This document shows positions 1-7,443 of a stretch of DNA of 64,000 nt, piece after piece. Position 1 is the stretch's first letter, and every line of letters begins with the position of its first letter. The DNA is from Cerasicoccus maritimus. GTDB taxonomy: Bacteria > Verrucomicrobiota > Verrucomicrobiia > Opitutales > Cerasicoccaceae. Under the pieces are notes generated by a model. It had not been told where the DNA came from, did not search any database, and worked only from the letters and a program-made list of their open reading frames with translations. The stretch covers positions 107,566-171,565 of the forward strand of contig JAVDPD010000007.1 of the NCBI GenBank assembly GCA_031296935.1, read 5' to 3'. The position numbers were made by a program, and so were the translations under genes.

Positions 1-2
1 CC

Positions 3-479
3 TATGCGCTGTCGAAACTGGTCTTCGTGGGCGTGCTGGCGGCGTTGCAAGGCGCGTGGATGACGGGCTTTGTTAAAGTGATCTGCCAATTTCCGGGCCC
101 CTGGCTTTCGCAGATTGCGGTCTTGGCCGGCGTTTGTGTGTCGATGACCTTGGTCTGCCTGGGCTTCAGCGCGCTGTTTCGCTCGGCGGAAAAAGCATCG
201 CTCTTGTCGATTTACTTGGTCGGATTTCAGCTGCCGCTCTCGGGCGTGGTGCTGGCTTTGCCGAGTTATCTAATCTGGGTTTGCCGGCCTTTTATCAATG
301 CCTACTGGGGGTGGGGCGGCTACATGAGCTCGATGGTCGACAGCCGAGTTTTCGACGCCTACCGTGATTCCAACAGCGAATGGATTACCTCGCCCTGGCT
401 CGCATTAACGGTGCTCGGGCTCCAAGGCACCGCAGGCATTGTAATGGTTGCGATTGGTTGTTCAAAGAAGCAATGGTGA
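3..479 (+). CDS. ABC-2-type transporter permease, C-terminal part
   Basis: The reading frame is open from the left edge of the window, so this is the 3' end of a longer gene. The visible 158 residues hold several hydrophobic segments (about residues 5-25, 38-60, 70-95 and a last one near the C terminus) and end in a short basic tail, Cys-Ser-Lys-Lys-Gln-Trp. The start of the visible part, with a Ser-Lys followed by a hydrophobic stretch, resembles the membrane domain of ABC-2-type exporters that carry an N-terminal ATPase in the same chain. The substrate cannot be told. A GTG at position 27 would give a 150-residue ORF but is probably internal. Family assignment is by general resemblance only. 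Confidence 0.5.
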   Translation, partial: YALSKLVFVGVLAALQGAWMTGFVKVICQFPGPWLSQIAVLAGVCVSMTLVCLGFSALFRSAEKASLLSIYLVGFQLPLSGVVLALPSYLIWVCRPFINAYWGWGGYMSSMVDSRVFDAYRDSNSEWITSPWLALTVLGLQGTAGIVMVAIGCSKKQW

Positions 480-552
480 TTGTTCGGATAAGGTTTAAAA
501 TAATTTTATATATTACTTGAATTGGCGGGAGATCGGGCAATGATTTATCCCA

Positions 553-1239
553 ATGTTTGCTGTTCGCTATTTTATTTTCCTGCTGCTTTTTGTCGTGCTT
601 GGCAGCGAGGCCTTTTCCAAGGAGAAGCTGCTGACCCTGAGTAATAAAGAGGGGCAGGAGATTAAGTGCACGATAACCGGTTTCTATAATGGGAAGCTCA
701 CGCTCAAGCGAGATGACGGCCGCGTGTTTAAATACGATTATGATTTGCTGGATGACGCCAGTAAGGATGTTGCGCGAAATGCAGTGATCGGCATTTTCCC
801 GGCGAGCATTGACGTGCGTTCGTTGTTTACTTCCAGTCGTGAGTCGAAGAGCTACGATATGTTCGGCACCGAGTACCGTAAGGGGACCAAAGAGCGTCGT
901 TTCGGCGTGAAGGTGAAGACGTTTTGCCCGTTTGAAGTCGATGTGGTGGCAGACTGCTTCTTTTACAATGGTTCCAGCTGGGGACGTAAGAAAATCAAAG
1001 GCGTCTGCAAGGACGACAGTATTTGGGAATTCGAAGTCGGTGACAAAACATCCTGGATGGCCATTCAATACAACAGCTTCAGGACGATGGGGCGCTCGAC
1101 GGATTCAAAGAGCGGTAGTAGCCGGATTGACTTGGTGATTTTCTTACGATCTTCCGATGGCGAGATACTGGACCAGTATGCGACCAGTCGCTATGCGGAG
1201 CAGCAGATTGAGGAGAATATCATTTTGAAGAATCTTTAG
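553..1239 (+). CDS. Secreted SHD1-like hypothetical protein
   Basis: The 228-residue protein starts with a signal peptide: a hydrophobic run at residues 5-20 and a likely cleavage site after Ser-Glu-Ala near residue 20. Next comes a small beta-rich module of about 50 residues (Leu-Thr-Leu-Ser-Asn-Lys-Glu-Gly-Gln-Glu, then Gly-Lys-Leu-Thr-Leu-Lys-Arg-Asp-Asp-Gly-Arg). It resembles the SHD1/SLA1-homology-like domain common in exported proteins of Planctomycetes and Verrucomicrobia. The remaining 150 residues are not recognised. An ATG at 540 lies in another frame and is not the start. No strong ribosome-binding site is visible. The role is unknown, probably periplasmic or surface. Confidence 0.7.
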   Translation: MFAVRYFIFLLLFVVLGSEAFSKEKLLTLSNKEGQEIKCTITGFYNGKLTLKRDDGRVFKYDYDLLDDASKDVARNAVIGIFPASIDVRSLFTSSRESKSYDMFGTEYRKGTKERRFGVKVKTFCPFEVDVVADCFFYNGSSWGRKKIKGVCKDDSIWEFEVGDKTSWMAIQYNSFRTMGRSTDSKSGSSRIDLVIFLRSSDGEILDQYATSRYAEQQIEENIILKNL

Positions 1240-1298
1240 AGATAAACTTTAATTCAAGGGCTGAAAGCACGGCTATGTCAGGCAAGCTTGGCCAAGGG

Positions 1299-1979
1299 TT
1301 AGTGAATTGCGGCGAACAGATCGGTTAGCTCGGCCCATTCGGATTCTGGGTCAGCGGCGATGCGGGAGATTCTGCGCTCAAAGTCGGTCCACATTGCGTC
1401 ATCGAGCAGCTCGAATGAATGCCCCCAGAAGTAGAAGACGCCGCTGGTTTTCGCGGCCTCGTACTTGGTGTCAAAATCCTCAGCCAGGAAGTGGCAATGC
1501 GGGTGAAAAGCCATTGGGTCGGCTGGTGGAAAGGCGACGTCTGTTGGCACAATCGTGCGTGCGTAGGCATGGCCAGCTTCGCGCACGAGCTCCATGATGC
1601 GCGCGTCATAGTGGCCGATTGGGTAGGCAAAGCCGTCAACTGGCTGCTGAAAATGCTGCTGCAGGAAGTCGCGCCCATCCACGATTTCGCGGCGCGCCTC
1701 GGCGTCGGGTAGCGTGGGTAAAGAGGGATGGCTGACGGTGTGATTACCGATAGTGAAGCCCTCGTAAACGCCGCGCAGCTCGGACATTGCCAGGCGCAGC
1801 ACCTCGGTCCCCTTGAAGGTGGTCAGGTAGGAACGCTCCTGCTGATAAACGCTGGTGTTCAGGTTAAACGTCGCCTTGGCTTGGTGGCGGCGGAGGATTT
1901 CGATCAGTGGGATATCGGTGGTCACACCGTCATCCCAGCATTGGACAACTCGCATTGGTTTTTGCATGAGTGGCCGCAT
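1299..1979 (-). CDS. Polysaccharide deacetylase (NodB-homology, CE4-like)
   Basis: The protein carries the ordered NodB motifs. Motif 1 is Cys-Trp-Asp-Asp-Gly-Val, with Trp in place of the usual Phe/Thr context and the catalytic Asp-Asp kept. Motif 2 is Gly-Asn-His-Thr-Val-Ser-His-Pro, giving the two metal-binding His. Motif 3 is Phe-Ala-Tyr-Pro-Ile-Gly. A late Trp-Gly-His-Ser-Phe-Glu-Leu corresponds to the C-terminal His motif. It should remove N- or O-acetyl groups from a polysaccharide, but the substrate is not evident. No signal peptide is seen, so a cytoplasmic location is possible. The frame is open back to a GTG at 2084, but the first 35 residues of that version look non-conserved. The ATG at 1979 (226 residues) is preferred and an ATG at 1967 is also possible. 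Confidence 0.85.
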   Translation of the reverse strand: MRPLMQKPMRVVQCWDDGVTTDIPLIEILRRHQAKATFNLNTSVYQQERSYLTTFKGTEVLRLAMSELRGVYEGFTIGNHTVSHPSLPTLPDAEARREIVDGRDFLQQHFQQPVDGFAYPIGHYDARIMELVREAGHAYARTIVPTDVAFPPADPMAFHPHCHFLAEDFDTKYEAAKTSGVFYFWGHSFELLDDAMWTDFERRISRIAADPESEWAELTDLFAAIH

Positions 1980-2183
1980 TTTGAACGGGTAGGGGGCGGC
2001 AACGCCAGCTAAATATAACGCATTATGGGCGCAAGTGGGTTTGTAACCCATTGATCCCCAGCGCGAGTTAATAGTCAGAGCCACTCACTAATAAAATGCT
2101 CAGGTGAGCACTTTATATTTGGCAAATTGGGGTGGATGGAATAGTATTCAAGTGATCATCGTTAATTCATTCTAGCCATCACT

Positions 2184-2314
2184 CTGAGGTAGCGCAGGCG
2201 CGTCCCCGCCCCACACCCCATCGGAGTGGGTTTATTCAATCTACTTTGGGGGATGATGGTTTGGAAAACTGTCAGCATGGGGTGCGGCTCGGGAACGCGC
2301 CTGCGCTACCTCAG
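2184..2314. repeat. Inverted repeat, 20-bp arms
   Basis: Positions 2184-2203 and 2295-2314 are perfect inverted copies (20 bp) separated by about 91 bp. Read outwards, the arms begin with the same short block, CTGAGGTAGCGC. They probably form a long-armed stem-loop or a REP/MITE-type intergenic element. No ORF lies inside. The rest of 2085-2980 has no convincing gene. Confidence 0.8.
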
Positions 2315-2719
2315 TCAGTTTAATAGGAACACCCAACTCTAAACTCCCGAACTTACCCACCTACATACTTATGAACTTACCCATCCAACATCATCCGCCT
2401 TAGCGATCACCACTCAGGTATCCCAGTCGACGCCATGCGGGGGCTTTCGAGTCGCCGTCGTGTGAGAGTTACGTCAGCGGGCCCATTCGCCGCCAGGTAG
2501 GTGTAAAATGCCCGGCGCCCGACGCCCAATGTTGCCGTAAACCAACTCCACGCCGGACGCTCTATGCCAGCCTGCCCAGCGCAGCGTCAGACGTGTGAGC
2601 AGACGTATTTGCGTCGCTCCTGCCGGTGGCCCCTGAGCTGCCTGCGCCCCACCTGCGCCTCGTTGACGGCGAGCGGGCGGGAATTTTGTTCTTTGATAGA
2701 TTGATGCGAGACGGTTTTA

Positions 2720-2732
2720 CCCCCCCCCCCCC
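2720..2732 (+). repeat. Poly-C homopolymer (13 C)
   Basis: A run of thirteen C lies in the intergenic region. No gene with a plausible product spans it, so phase variation is unlikely. It marks a possible length-error or slippage site. Confidence 0.9.
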
Positions 2733-2759
2733 TGGGCACCCCTTGGGGGAGGAAAAAGG

Positions 2760-2978
2760 AAAAAGATTAAAGGAAAAAGTGACTGTGCGCGAATTTGCGA
2801 TGTGGAGTGCGCCAGCCCTCTGGCGCTTTGGAACGGAGCAAAGCCGCTTCGGACCTTCTCGGTTTGCGCAAAATGCTAAAAGCGCCAGAGGGCTGGCGCA
2901 CTCCACAAAGGAATCCGTGTGCGTTGGGATTCTCCAATGCGCCTCGCTGGACTTTAATCTTTTTCCTTTAATCTTTTT
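2760..2978. repeat. Nested inverted repeat element downstream of folB
   Basis: There are two concentric perfect inverted repeats. The outer arms are A-rich and T-rich and 20 bp long (2760-2779 and 2959-2978). The inner arms are 29 bp and GC-rich (2801-2829 and 2879-2907). The element ends two bases from the folB stop codon, so folB transcripts would run straight into it. It could be a MITE-like insertion that now serves as a 3' end or mRNA-stabilising fold. No coding content is seen. Confidence 0.85.
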
Positions 2979-2980
2979 CC

Positions 2981-3349
2981 TCACTTCCCACTCCTCATCC
3001 GCGAAATCGCCACCGCCACCTCGCGGAAATTTCCGGCGATGGGGGCGTTGGGCTTTTTGATCTCCACGTCGACTTGCTGGACGGGCGGGAACGCTTCCAT
3101 GACCTGCGCTGCAATGTGCTCGGCCACGCGCTCGATTAAATTATGCGTCTCTTCTTCGACGACTTTGCGGACGGTTTCAAAGACCAAGGCGTAGTTGACG
3201 GAGTCGTTGAGGTCGTCGCTGAGGCCTGCTTTGCGGAGGTTGAGCCCGAGCGCGAGGTCGACGTAAAACATCTGGCCGTCGCGGCGCTCAAATTCGAGGC
3301 AGCCGTGGTGGCCGCGGAAGGCCATGTCGCGCAGGTGGATTTTATCCAT
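2981..3349 (-). CDS. folB: Dihydroneopterin aldolase
   Basis: This is a 122-residue FolB protein, which cleaves 7,8-dihydroneopterin to 6-hydroxymethyl-dihydropterin and glycolaldehyde in tetrahydrofolate synthesis. Visible family marks are the N-terminal Arg-Gly-His-His-Gly-Cys-Leu block, the Asp-Ser-Val-Asn-Tyr segment, the helix Asn-Leu-Ile-Glu-Arg-Val-Ala-Glu, and the C-terminal Lys-Pro-Asn-Ala-Pro-Ile. The ATG at 3349 is chosen because it lies within the last codons of folP (8-base overlap), which suggests translational coupling. The frame is open further upstream, but that part only reads folP in another phase. It is the last gene of the four-gene operon. Confidence 0.93.
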   Translation of the reverse strand: MDKIHLRDMAFRGHHGCLEFERRDGQMFYVDLALGLNLRKAGLSDDLNDSVNYALVFETVRKVVEEETHNLIERVAEHIAAQVMEAFPPVQQVDVEIKKPNAPIAGNFREVAVAISRMRSGK

Positions 3350-4163
3350 GACGGTAAATCGCATCGGCCATGCGGATGGCGCGTTGGTTGGCTTGCAGGT
3401 CGTGTACGCGAATGATGTCCGCGCCTTGTTGGACGCCGACCACGCTGGTCGCCAGGGTGCCTTCGAGGCGTTGGTCGACATCGAGGTCGAGTGTTTTGCC
3501 GATCACGGATTTGCGCGATGCGCCGAGGAGAATCGGAAAGCCGAGGCTACGCAACTCGCCAAGGCGGCGCATGAGCGTGAGGTTTTGCTCGACGCTTTTG
3601 CCAAAGCCGATGCCGGGGTCGAGCACGATTCGGCTTTTATCCACGCCCGCGTGAAGCGCGAGGTTGATGGAGTGCTCGAGGAAACGCTTCACCTCATCGA
3701 CGATGTCGCCGGTGTATTCCGCGCCGCGGCCGTTGTGCATCAGCACGGCGCCAGCGCCAAATTCGGCCACAGTCGCGGCCATGTCGGGATCGTGTTGGAA
3801 GCCCCAAATGTCGTTGATGATGTGGGCACCGGCTTCGAGCGCCTTGCGGGCCACGGAGGCCTTATAGGTGTCGACCGAAATGGGTGTTTCGAGGACTTCC
3901 TCTAGCGCTTCGAGCACGGGCAGCAGGCGGTCAATTTCCTCCTCGGCGGAGATGGTTTCCGCGCCCGGTCGAGTGGACTCGGCACCGACGTCGATTAGGT
4001 CCGCGCCTTCGCGCACCATTGCTTGCGCCTGGCCGAGCGCGTTGAGCGGCGTGGCGAATTGGCCGCCGTCGGAAAAGGAGTCAGGCGTGACGTTGAGGAT
4101 ACCCATCAGGTAGGTGCGTTGGCCCCAGAGCGGCGGCGTCCAGCGTTGCTTAAGCGTGTCCAT
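3342..4163 (-). CDS. folP: Dihydropteroate synthase
   Basis: This 273-residue TIM-barrel enzyme joins 6-hydroxymethyl-dihydropterin pyrophosphate and p-aminobenzoate to dihydropteroate, and is the sulfonamide target. Visible family motifs are Gly-Ile-Leu-Asn-Val-Thr-Pro-Asp-Ser-Phe-Ser-Asp-Gly near residue 22, Asp-Val-Gly-Ala-Glu-Ser-Thr-Arg-Pro-Gly near residue 60, Asn-Asp-Ile-Trp-Gly in the middle, Asp-Pro-Gly-Ile-Gly-Phe-Gly-Lys, and Gly-Ala-Ser-Arg-Lys-Ser near residue 215. Length is normal. It overlaps the upstream permease gene by 14 bases and the downstream folB by 8, so all are probably on one message. Confidence 0.96.
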   Translation of the reverse strand: MDTLKQRWTPPLWGQRTYLMGILNVTPDSFSDGGQFATPLNALGQAQAMVREGADLIDVGAESTRPGAETISAEEEIDRLLPVLEALEEVLETPISVDTYKASVARKALEAGAHIINDIWGFQHDPDMAATVAEFGAGAVLMHNGRGAEYTGDIVDEVKRFLEHSINLALHAGVDKSRIVLDPGIGFGKSVEQNLTLMRRLGELRSLGFPILLGASRKSVIGKTLDLDVDQRLEGTLATSVVGVQQGADIIRVHDLQANQRAIRMADAIYRHG

Positions 4164-4920
4164 GTTCGTTGTCGTGCCAGTGCATGAGGGTCCAGTAGGA
4201 AATCGCGTGAACCGTGCCCGCCATGACGACGCCAGTCAGCGCCGCAAGTATGCAGAGAGCGGTGACGCCAGCGTAGTTTTGCGCGTCGATGTATTGGCCC
4301 AGCAGTTGGCCAAGGCCGGGTTTTTTCATCATCAGTCCCGCCAGGTAATCTGTCACAATGGCGGCCATCGGCGCGTAAATTGCCGCGCGCTTAATTGCTG
4401 TGAGGAGCTGGGGCAGGGCATGCGGCAGGCGCAGCATGGTGATCTCCTGCCAGTAGCTCGCGCGGTAGGTCGTGAAGAGGTCGAGTAGGGGTTTGTCCGT
4501 TGCCATCAGCGCCGGAGTCGCCACGTAAACGACTGGAAAAAAGCACGCTAGCATCGTGACGATGAGGACCGAAACAAAGCTCGAAACCGGTGCAATGATC
4601 GCGATCGGAGCAAGGGTAATGATGGGCGCCATGCGGAGGATCGTCACCCACGGTGCGAAGGCGAGGCGGAGTCCCTGGTAAGTCATGAGTGCAATGGAGG
4701 TCAGCACGCCCAGCGTCACGGCGAGAAAGAAACCAAGCAGCATCGCCGCAGTGTCCACGCCCAGCGCGGCAAAGAGCGCGCCGCGGTCGGCCCAAAGCGC
4801 TTTCCAAGTGGCGATCGGCCCGGGCAGGACGTTGAGATCGGTGTTGATGAACGCCAGACAGCCCCAAACGCCAAAGAAAATCACCGCGACGATGATCGGT
4901 AGGATGAATTTCAGGTTCAT
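4150..4920 (-). CDS. ABC transporter permease, NitT/TauT (SsuC-like) family
   Basis: This 256-residue membrane protein has about six hydrophobic segments. A cytoplasmic EAA-like loop in its last third contains Ala-Ala-Ile-Val-Thr-Asp-Tyr-Leu-Ala-Gly-Leu and then Pro-Gly-Leu-Gly. This is the layout of importers for nitrate, taurine, alkanesulfonates and thiamine precursors. It starts inside the end of the ATPase gene (4-base overlap) and its stop lies inside folP. No substrate-binding protein gene is in the operon, so the ligand is unknown. Position next to folP-folB makes a folate precursor a reasonable guess. Confidence 0.88.
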   Translation of the reverse strand: MNLKFILPIIVAVIFFGVWGCLAFINTDLNVLPGPIATWKALWADRGALFAALGVDTAAMLLGFFLAVTLGVLTSIALMTYQGLRLAFAPWVTILRMAPIITLAPIAIIAPVSSFVSVLIVTMLACFFPVVYVATPALMATDKPLLDLFTTYRASYWQEITMLRLPHALPQLLTAIKRAAIYAPMAAIVTDYLAGLMMKKPGLGQLLGQYIDAQNYAGVTALCILAALTGVVMAGTVHAISYWTLMHWHDNEHGHA

Positions 4921-5687
4921 GCTTTTTTCGCGTCCTCCTGCACGCGGCTCAGGGCATTGCGCACCTGGTTGACGGCCTCTTGGAAGGCGTCGGTTTCACG
5001 CCACTCCAGCTTGCGAGGATAACTTTCGGGCACGTCAATGATCTCCGCAATGCGGCCGGGATTCGCCGCCAGCACGACCACGCGGTTGGCCAGGAAAACA
5101 GCCTCTGCCGCCGAGTGAGTCACGAGACACGCCGTAAAGTGGCGCTTCTGGCGGACTTTCATCAGGTCGGCGCTGAGCTTGTTGCGGGCAATGGCGTCAA
5201 GGGCAGCAAAGGGTTCATCGAGCAGCAAGGTGCGGGGTTGGGTGATTAACCCACGGGCCAGCGAGGTGCGGACCTTCATGCCAGGGGTCAGTTGCAGCGG
5301 AAAGCGGTTGCTGACGTGGTTGATGTCCCAGAGCTTGAGCACGTCGCGGATGCGTTCGCTAATGGCGGCTGCTTTTAGGCCGCGCAGTCTCAGCGGCAGT
5401 CCGACATTACTCTCGACATTGCGCCAGGGCAGGAGGGCGGATTCCTGGAAAATGTAGGACGTGCGTTGATTGATGTCCCCGCCGCCAGCATGCTGAATTT
5501 GACCAGAGGTGATGGGCGTGAGCCCGGCGATGAGGCGCAGTATCGTCGATTTGCCGCAGCCTCGGGGCCCAATGAAGGCCACAAACTCCTCATTTTGAAT
5601 GTCTAAAGAGAAATTTTCGAGGACAGCCTTCCCGTTGGCATATCGTTTGCTAACTCCCTCAATCCGCAGTTGTGGCTCAGTCGTCAT
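4917..5687 (-). CDS. ABC transporter ATP-binding protein, NitT/TauT family
   Basis: The 256-residue ATPase has the Walker A Gly-Pro-Arg-Gly-Cys-Gly-Lys-Ser-Thr, a Q-loop (Phe-Gln-Glu), Walker B Leu-Leu-Leu-Asp-Glu-Pro with the D-loop Ala-Leu-Asp, and the H-loop Val-Thr-His-Ser. The signature motif is changed: where Leu-Ser-Gly-Gly is expected, the sequence has Leu-Thr-Pro-Gly-Met. This could weaken ATP hydrolysis or be family drift. The ATG at 5687 is chosen because the sequence before it (frame open to 5753) looks non-conserved and the domain starts at once after it. It is first in the operon with the permease, folP and folB. Confidence 0.9.
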   Translation of the reverse strand: MTTEPQLRIEGVSKRYANGKAVLENFSLDIQNEEFVAFIGPRGCGKSTILRLIAGLTPITSGQIQHAGGGDINQRTSYIFQESALLPWRNVESNVGLPLRLRGLKAAAISERIRDVLKLWDINHVSNRFPLQLTPGMKVRTSLARGLITQPRTLLLDEPFAALDAIARNKLSADLMKVRQKRHFTACLVTHSAAEAVFLANRVVVLAANPGRIAEIIDVPESYPRKLEWRETDAFQEAVNQVRNALSRVQEDAKKA

Positions 5688-5839
5688 TCGCGAACAGGAT
5701 GCATAAGTTTCTGGGTAGCAGTCGGCAAGGCATAACGGCGCGAACCTTAGCATGTGTTGTTTTCAATGCAACGCTTAGGTGAAGATTCCTGAAATCACTT
5801 GATTTTAAGGGAAAAGTAAATTGTCTGCATCAACCTTTT

Positions 5840-5989
5840 ATGAACACCGCAACCATACAGTCCACCACCACCGTCAGAAACGCTGGCGCTGCGAAGCGCT
5901 TTTTCAGCGCGGGATGGCAGGTGACCCGTCGTCTGGGTATCTTGTGTTGGGCAATCGCCGTTGCGCTGATTAATCTGGGTGACGCCTAA
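5840..5989 (+). CDS. Possible small membrane protein (49 aa)
   Basis: A short ORF begins with ATG at 5840 and ends with TAA at 5989. It has a Thr-rich N terminus, a basic stretch around Thr-Arg-Arg-Leu-Gly, and one hydrophobic segment (Ile-Leu-Cys-Trp-Ala-Ile-Ala-Val-Ala-Leu-Ile) that could span a membrane. Upstream sequence is AT-rich. No family is recognised and coding is not proven. Confidence 0.3.
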   Translation: MNTATIQSTTTVRNAGAAKRFFSAGWQVTRRLGILCWAIAVALINLGDA

Positions 5990-6243
5990 GCTTGAGGGGG
6001 CATTTTGCTCGATGCGATAATCCGCTGTTGACTCGGGCGTAGTATTGATTTCTATCAGTAACTTTCACGAACAATGATCACGCGACTCAAAGTCCAATTT
6101 TGTCTAGAGGGCCAGCATGGGGATTTATCAAAGAATCCGCAATGGATTGGCTATAGTTCCTTGGGCCAAGGGCCGCGTGTGTGCGATAAACGACTAAAGC
6201 ATTTTTGCGATCGATAGAAGTTTACTACGAACACATTCGCCTG

Positions 6244-6277
6244 GCCCGGTTAGCTCAATCTGCTTCCGGGCTTTTTT
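6244..6277 (+). terminator. Terminator-like hairpin built from tRNA-like ends
   Basis: The stem GCCCGG/CCGGGC is followed by six T. The loop starts with TTAGCTCAAT, which matches the D-arm start of many tRNAs. The element looks like a tRNA gene with its middle deleted and its acceptor stem left to form the hairpin. Confidence 0.6.
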
Positions 6278-6633
6278 GTGCGCTGCTATTGGCGCTGACC
6301 TGCCGCAACCGGTGAGTTAGCTGTCCGGGCGGAGCTTACGTAAGTGATATATAAAAATAAAAAATAAAATAAATTAATATTTTTATTTGACAGAGCAACT
6401 AGCTTCAGAAATATTCCGGACATCAACCAACTAAACGACATGCACCTGATTAACCACATACCAAACTGCTCTGAGCGGCTCGGTGACTTAGGCATTAATA
6501 CCGCCTATGGCTCACAGTCGAGCTGGGCAGATTTTCGCCAAAAGGCGAGAGGGTGCGCTTCACCCAAACCGCGAAAGAGCGGTTGTCGGTTTACCAAGGA
6601 ATAACCGAAATGAGTTATCGAATAACCAGTGAA

Positions 6634-6671
6634 GCCCGAGTCGCCCTCCAACCAAGCGCTCGGGCCTTTTT
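6634..6671 (+). terminator. Rho-independent terminator
   Basis: Stem GCCCGAG/CTCGGGC (7 bp) with an 18-base loop, followed by CTTTTTG and a further T-rich stretch. Confidence 0.7.
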
Positions 6672-6851
6672 GTTTTTACAGCATTTAAAGCAACAGTTGA
6701 ACGGCGTCCTGGCCGCCCTATGCCAGGTAGAACGTCTCGTAAATGGCGTCCAAACCGCGAAACCGGCCACTCCCGGAAATCGCGAGAGGGGCGAAACAGC
6801 AGTGCTTTATCTATATTTATAAATCAAAGCTGGGTATCGCCCCAGCATTCT

Positions 6852-6871
6852 GACGCGAAACTGCGTCTTTT
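6852..6871 (+). terminator. Short terminator-like hairpin
   Basis: Stem GACGC/GCGTC with a six-base loop followed by TTTTA. It lies just before a second hairpin at 6880. Confidence 0.5.
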
Positions 6872-6879
6872 AAATTCAA

Positions 6880-6914
6880 CCGTCGGCGCTCAATGCCCGG
6901 CGGTTCACTTTTTT
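6880..6914 (+). terminator. Terminator-like hairpin
   Basis: Stem CCGTCGG/CCGGCGG (one T-G pair) with a ten-base loop, followed by TTCACTTTTTT. Confidence 0.55.
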
Positions 6915-6921
6915 CGGCAAT

Positions 6922-6943
6922 AGGAAGGTGGTGTAACGGCAAC
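6922..6943 (+). pseudogene. tRNA 5'-half remnant
   Basis: The sequence GGTGGTGTAACGGCAACC matches the D-arm of Gln/Gly-type tRNAs. No matching anticodon or T-arm follows; a double-hairpin spacer starts at once. It is probably a truncated tRNA. Confidence 0.45.
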
Positions 6944-6982
6944 CAAGGCTTTGCCTTGGAACCGAGAAACTGCGTTTCTCAT
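6943..6982 (+). repeat. Double-hairpin spacer, copy 1
   Basis: Two adjacent stem-loops: CCAAGGC/GCCTTGG, then GAACC, then GAGAAAC/GTTTCTC around a TGC loop. Related copies lie at 7276, 7520 and 7653. The second stem differs between copies by paired changes. Confidence 0.8.
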
Positions 6983-7008
6983 GTTGGCCATACTGATGGC
7001 TTTTTTGT

Positions 7009-7084
7009 TCGGCGGTAGTTCAATTGGCAGAACCCCTCCCTGTTAAGGAGGCAGTTACAGGTTCGAAGCCTGTCCACCGAGCCA
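7009..7084 (+). tRNA. tRNA-Asn (GTT)
   Basis: Full cloverleaf. The D-stem is GTTC/GAAC, the anticodon stem CCTCC/GGAGG with loop CTGTTAA (anticodon GTT), the T-stem ACAGG/CCTGT, the discriminator G, and the CCA end is encoded. The acceptor stem has one C-A mismatch at position 5-68. Confidence 0.88.
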
Positions 7085-7100
7085 ATTTCACAAAGGCCCG

Positions 7101-7136
7101 AGCGCATGATAATCGCGCCGCGTTTCTATAATTAAC
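7101..7136 (+). repeat. Post-tRNA short repeat, copy 1
   Basis: A block starting AGCGCATGATAA and ending TAATTAAC follows the tRNA-Asn gene. A related block with the same ends follows tRNA-Cys at 8136. Each can form a small GCGC-stem hairpin. Confidence 0.6.
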
Positions 7137-7140
7137 GAAT

Positions 7141-7172
7141 GGCTGCTGCTGAGATACAATGATCTCCGAAGC
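7141..7172 (+). repeat. Nested hairpin
   Basis: Outer stem GGCT/AGCC and inner stem GAGAT/ATCTC, in non-coding sequence of the tRNA array. Confidence 0.5.
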
Positions 7173-7198
7173 CATCACTATTACCTTAAAGGGAAGAT

Positions 7199-7266
7199 GC
7201 CGCCGTCTGTGTTGGAACACCAGGAAATGGCCCTCTGCTAGGATGCGGAGAAAACCAGACGGCGGC
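7199..7266 (+). ncRNA. Structured RNA-like element with 11-bp closing stem
   Basis: Positions 7199-7209 pair perfectly with 7256-7266 (GCCGCCGTCTG/CAGACGGCGGC). The enclosed 46 bases can form three further hairpins: GTGTT/AACAC, CCA/TGG, and CTC.GC/GC.GAG. A T-run follows at 7271. The multi-branched shape and size resemble a tRNA-sized structured RNA, but no anticodon arm or T-loop is present. Function unknown. Confidence 0.45.
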
Positions 7267-7275
7267 GCAATTTTT

Positions 7276-7312
7276 CAAGGCAAGCCTTGGAACCGAGATG
7301 CTGCGCATCTCA
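7276..7312 (+). repeat. Double-hairpin spacer, copy 2
   Basis: CAAGGC/GCCTTG, then GAACC, then GAGATGC/GCATCTC. The second stem carries paired substitutions compared with copy 1 (AAC/GTT becomes TGC/GCA). Confidence 0.8.
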
Positions 7313-7321
7313 CACTTTTAG

Positions 7322-7408
7322 AGGACGCTGCGTAGTGGGTTACGACGCCGCTTGCTAAGCCGCCGATTCCCCAAGGGGAGTGTGGTTCGATTCCATGCGG
7401 GGGCACCA
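7322..7408 (+). pseudogene. tRNA-Ser (GCT)-like gene with broken acceptor stem
   Basis: D-stem CGTA/TACG, anticodon loop TTGCTAA (anticodon GCT) with one mismatch in its stem, a long variable arm with CCCC/GGGG as expected for Ser, a T-arm with TTCGATT, and an encoded CCA. The 5' seven bases do not pair with the 3' acceptor strand, so a functional acceptor stem cannot form. It is probably a pseudogene or a tRNA needing 5' editing; the former is simpler. Confidence 0.55.
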
Positions 7409-7416
7409 CTTTCTTC

Positions 7417-7439
7417 AAAGCTTTGCAATGCAAAGCTTT
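7417..7439 (+). repeat. Perfect hairpin spacer
   Basis: AAAGCTTTGC and its inverted copy GCAAAGCTTT around a three-base AAT loop, between the Ser-like and Arg-like tRNA genes. Confidence 0.75.
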
Positions 7440-7443
7440 TGTT

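Larger units (their letters stand above)
5990..7008. other. Non-coding leader of the tRNA array, rich in hairpins
   Basis: No convincing gene is present over about 1 kb. The stretch holds a string of short stem-loops, several of them terminator-like, and tRNA-like scraps. Between 6545 and 6625 three or four hairpins follow one another with only a few bases between them (stems such as GGGTG/CACCC and ACCGC/GCGGT). The segment 6350-6395 is very AT-rich. This looks like degraded or structured array sequence rather than a promoter region alone. Confidence 0.6.

Noticed and set aside
2720-2732. Poly-C tract as a phase-variation switch
   Set aside because: No credible gene crosses it.
6930-6995. 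A complete tRNA formed by the D-arm remnant and the first double hairpin
   Set aside because: An anticodon-like stem with loop GCTTTGC is possible, but no T-arm or pairing acceptor exists and the same hairpins recur as spacers elsewhere.
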